Assembly: GCA_013398295.1 (NCBI GenBank)
Contig: VZSF01010484.1
Coordinates: forward strand, 341,019-405,018
Length of the DNA stretch: 64,000 bases
Reading direction: 5' to 3'
Source of the DNA: Chionis minor
Taxonomy: Eukaryota; Chordata; Aves; Charadriiformes; Chionididae
Below the pieces are notes generated by a model. It saw only the letters and a list, made by a program, of their open reading frames with translations, was not told the origin of the DNA and searched no databases. The position numbers were made by a program, and so were the translations under genes. This document shows, in pieces, positions 62,402-64,000 of this stretch (the first letter of the stretch is position 1; each line of letters begins with the position of its first letter).

Positions 62402-62471
62402 GTGAGCAAGTTTTCTACGACAGGCGGGTAACCGCAGCCTCAGTGTTCTGGCTGTTTCTGAACTTGCTCAC
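62402..62471. repeat. Perfect inverted repeat, 11-bp arms, 48-nt spacer
   Basis: GTGAGCAAGTT (62402-62412) is exactly complementary to AACTTGCTCAC (62461-62471). The arms do not extend further. A paired binding site or chance are both possible. Confidence 0.75.
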
Positions 62472-63335
62472 GAGTGCCTGTGTTGAGGCAATCAGGGTTT
62501 CATTCTCAGTCAGCTCTACCAACTTGTGGAGAGCTTTGGGAAGCAGCACCATCCCGCTGGCGTGACCTTTCCCATCTTCTCATTGTGGAGTAGATGCGTT
62601 TGAATCCAGGGAACGCGAAGCTTGGAGCTGCAGTTGCATCAGTTACCGGGGCTCAAAGTGCATCCAGAGCTCCGGGCAAGGGTTTTCTAACGTGAGTGGT
62701 GGTGCCGATGACCTTCAAGCTAAAAGCTGCGCAGTGTTTTCTCTACTGTGGACATAACACCGGAGAGCTGGAAAATAGTCCCTAGTATGCCTACGTGGAA
62801 GGCTGGGAGAGAATGCCCGCTCCAGAAGGGGAAGTTCCCATCTTTTTCAGGGTCAGCTCCTTTTGCAAACACTCCAGAAAAGACAGATGGATAAAGAAAA
62901 ATGCCACATTAGCTGTGTTTTGACCTATGATCTCAAGTCCTGCATACGACAGGTCTTCGTTCACATTGATGAATGATGCGTGTGGGGAGGAAGCACACCT
63001 CGACGTAGGGGGGACAAGGGCATCAGTAAACTACGGCGTGGGGATCTGTATACCATTCGTAAGGAATACATTAAACTTCAGGCACTCGGGAGCTTAAGGC
63101 AAGGACATTGCTTCTACGCCATTCTGCCTACAAGGACGGGCTATCACGTCCAACCACAGCCAGCAGAACGGCCGCAGAGATGGCAGGAGTTGGGTCCCTC
63201 TCCAGAGGGATGAGCCCTAGCCGGACTCAGCCAGCCCATTGCTGGAGACAGAGGGGAACAGCGAGAGGTTGTGAACCCTCAGGCGGACTTTCGCATCGCT
63301 TCCTGAATAAACGTTTTTGTTCTGGGGCGAGAAGA

Positions 63336-63348
63336 ACATCAGGGGGCA
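63336..63348 (+). promoter_or_regulatory. Possible CTCF-like core
   Basis: ACATCAGGGGGCA matches the CTCF core CCASYAGRKGGCR at 11 of 13 positions and lies just left of the CpG island, where CTCF sites are common. It is weaker than the site at 15056. Confidence 0.3.
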
Positions 63349-63760
63349 GGCGAGCCCAGGCAGGGGGTTAATTACGGCCTCCCAGGGGGAGGCTGCGGCT
63401 GCAGCCGGAGGGGCCGGCGGCTGAGGGCGGCCTCCCACAGAGGCCGTTACTTTTCCGGCGGCGGGCTCTCCACGGCCCCGGCGCGGCGCTCCCTTCCCGG
63501 CGGCGGAAAAGGCCGCCCGGAGACGCTTCCCTCGGGCACCCCCGGGGCGGGGAGGGAGGAGGGGAAGCCCCGCCGGCGGAAGGGACAGGCTGAGGACCGA
63601 GCCACCGCCAGTCCCCTTCTCCCCTGTAGAAAAAGCGGCATCGACCCGCCTCCCGCCTCGACGCCCGCCGCCCCCCTCCCTCCATGAGGCGCAACGGCTC
63701 CCGCAGGCGGGCGCGAAGCCCCGCCCTCCCGCCATCAGCGGGCCAGCCCCGCGCTCCCTG

Positions 63761-63765
63761 ATTGG
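63761..63765 (-). promoter_or_regulatory. CCAAT box (reverse, ATTGG)
   Basis: CTGATTGGCTGG holds the NF-Y-type pentamer in reverse with favourable flanks (complement CCAGCCAATCAG). It lies 116 bp left of the next CCAAT box. Confidence 0.6.
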
Positions 63766-63863
63766 CTGGTGGTGATGTAATCGCGCGTACATACGGGTAC
63801 TCCTGGCCACCCCTCACACACACCTCCCCTTCTCCCCGGCGCGGGGGGGGGCCGCGCGCCTCT

Positions 63864-63875
63864 CCCCGCCCCGCC
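63864..63875 (-). promoter_or_regulatory. GC box (Sp1/KLF-type)
   Basis: CCCCGCCCCGCC contains the reverse GGGGCGGGG motif and lies immediately left of the CCAAT box at 63877. Confidence 0.55.
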
Positions 63876-63876
63876 A

Positions 63877-63881
63877 CCAAT
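63877..63881 (+). promoter_or_regulatory. CCAAT box
   Basis: CACCAATCG in a GC-rich setting, adjacent to the GC box and 52 bp left of the next CCAAT box. Confidence 0.55.
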
Positions 63882-63928
63882 CGCCGCGCCGCGCGCCGCC
63901 GGCCCCGCTTTATTAGCAGAGAAGGCGG

Positions 63929-63933
63929 CCAAT
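63929..63933 (+). promoter_or_regulatory. CCAAT box
   Basis: GGCCAATCAGGA is a strong NF-Y context match. CCAAT boxes usually lie about 60-100 bp upstream of initiation, which would put a rightward start near or just past position 64000. Confidence 0.6.
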
Positions 63934-64000
63934 CAGGAGGCGGCGCCCACGGCCCGGTTCACGCCCACTTGGCGGAGCGGCGGCCGGGGCGAGGGAGGCT

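Larger units (their letters stand above)
60481..63379. other. Non-coding DNA proximal to the CpG island
   Basis: No gene is supported. 60841-60965 and 61180-61680 look like conserved non-coding sequence (complex AT-rich DNA with a homeodomain core TTTAATTATTG at 60887-60897 and a SOX-like AATAACAA at 60941-60948). An 11-bp inverted repeat lies at 62402-62471. GC and CpG content rise progressively after about 62400. Confidence 0.5.
63380..64000. promoter_or_regulatory. CpG island / probable promoter
   Basis: The sequence becomes very GC-rich with frequent CpG, in sharp contrast to the CpG-poor preceding DNA, and continues to the right edge. It contains three CCAAT-type boxes and a CCCCGCCCCGCC GC box, plus many GGCGG/CCGCC words. 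No canonical TATA box is present; CTTTATTAG (63908-63916) is only TATA-like. This fits a broad CpG-island promoter of a housekeeping or developmental gene. The gene is not identifiable because no exon is visible. The long minus-strand open frames here (up to 197 codons, non-ATG start) are Arg/Gly/Pro-rich by-products of GC content. Confidence 0.85.

Noticed and set aside
63217..63880. Long overlapping minus-strand open frames (up to 197 codons) in the CpG island
   Set aside because: Stops are rare in GC-rich DNA, the longest frame starts at GTG, several frames are open at once, and the products are low-complexity Arg/Gly/Pro/Ser with no domain.
63908..63916. CTTTATTAG as a TATA box
   Set aside because: It does not match TATAAA well, and CpG-island promoters usually lack TATA boxes.
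1..64000. CRISPR arrays, bacterial operons, prophage, plasmid or secondary-metabolite systems
   Set aside because: The window is vertebrate nuclear DNA: no regularly spaced direct repeats, no long dense coding frames, no ribosome-binding-site context, and CR1 LINE sequence is present.
1..64000. Endogenous retrovirus sequence
   Set aside because: I saw no reverse-transcriptase or protease-like frame other than CR1 and could not identify paired LTRs. A sensitive repeat search could still find solo LTR relics.
1..64000. tRNA, rRNA or snRNA genes
   Set aside because: No cloverleaf-like segment with A/B boxes or recognisable small-RNA core was found on either strand by eye.

Overview
This window looks like nuclear DNA from a bird, and it is almost entirely non-coding. 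The main evidence is CR1 LINE sequence. One fragment (9496-9593) carries the bird-type CR1 3' end, an 8-bp ATTCTATG-like tail followed by the typical GGTTGGAAGGGACCT block. A second (35568-35974) keeps a recognisable piece of the CR1 reverse transcriptase. Interspersed repeats are sparse and there are no Alu- or L1-like elements, which fits a compact bird genome. The DNA is AT-rich and poor in CpG for about 63 kb, then changes abruptly to a CpG island over the last ~620 bases.

Layout. Positions 1-63,300 hold no protein-coding gene I can support. The open frames are short, often start at non-ATG codons, overlap on both strands and match no family I recognise. Within this stretch I can identify: two long, very old antisense CR1-type LINE remnants (about 8700-9490 and 58440-60480); a young CR1 3' end next to the first of them; a sense CR1 fragment at 35568-35974; three or four degraded MIR/L2-like pieces (5038-5172, 18299-18405, 40160-40200, 40316-40455); several short tandem duplications, TA-rich tracts and homopolymers (one poly-C run is followed by an unresolved base N at 13855); and some striking short inverted repeats. 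The best of these is an 18-bp-arm hairpin at 30014-30075.

The right end (63380-64000) has CCAAT boxes on both strands and a GC box. It is most simply read as the promoter of a gene whose transcribed part lies mainly or wholly beyond the right edge. The orientation of the last two CCAAT boxes favours rightward transcription. The preceding ~63 kb would then be its upstream intergenic DNA, although an intron of a larger gene cannot be excluded. Blocks dense in factor-site-like sequence (for example 12357-12560 and 60841-60965) are candidate conserved enhancers, and a near-consensus CTCF core occurs at 15056-15070. I found no bacterial-type system, CRISPR array, RNA gene, intact transposon or other discrete new biological system. 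The findings are modest structural leads.
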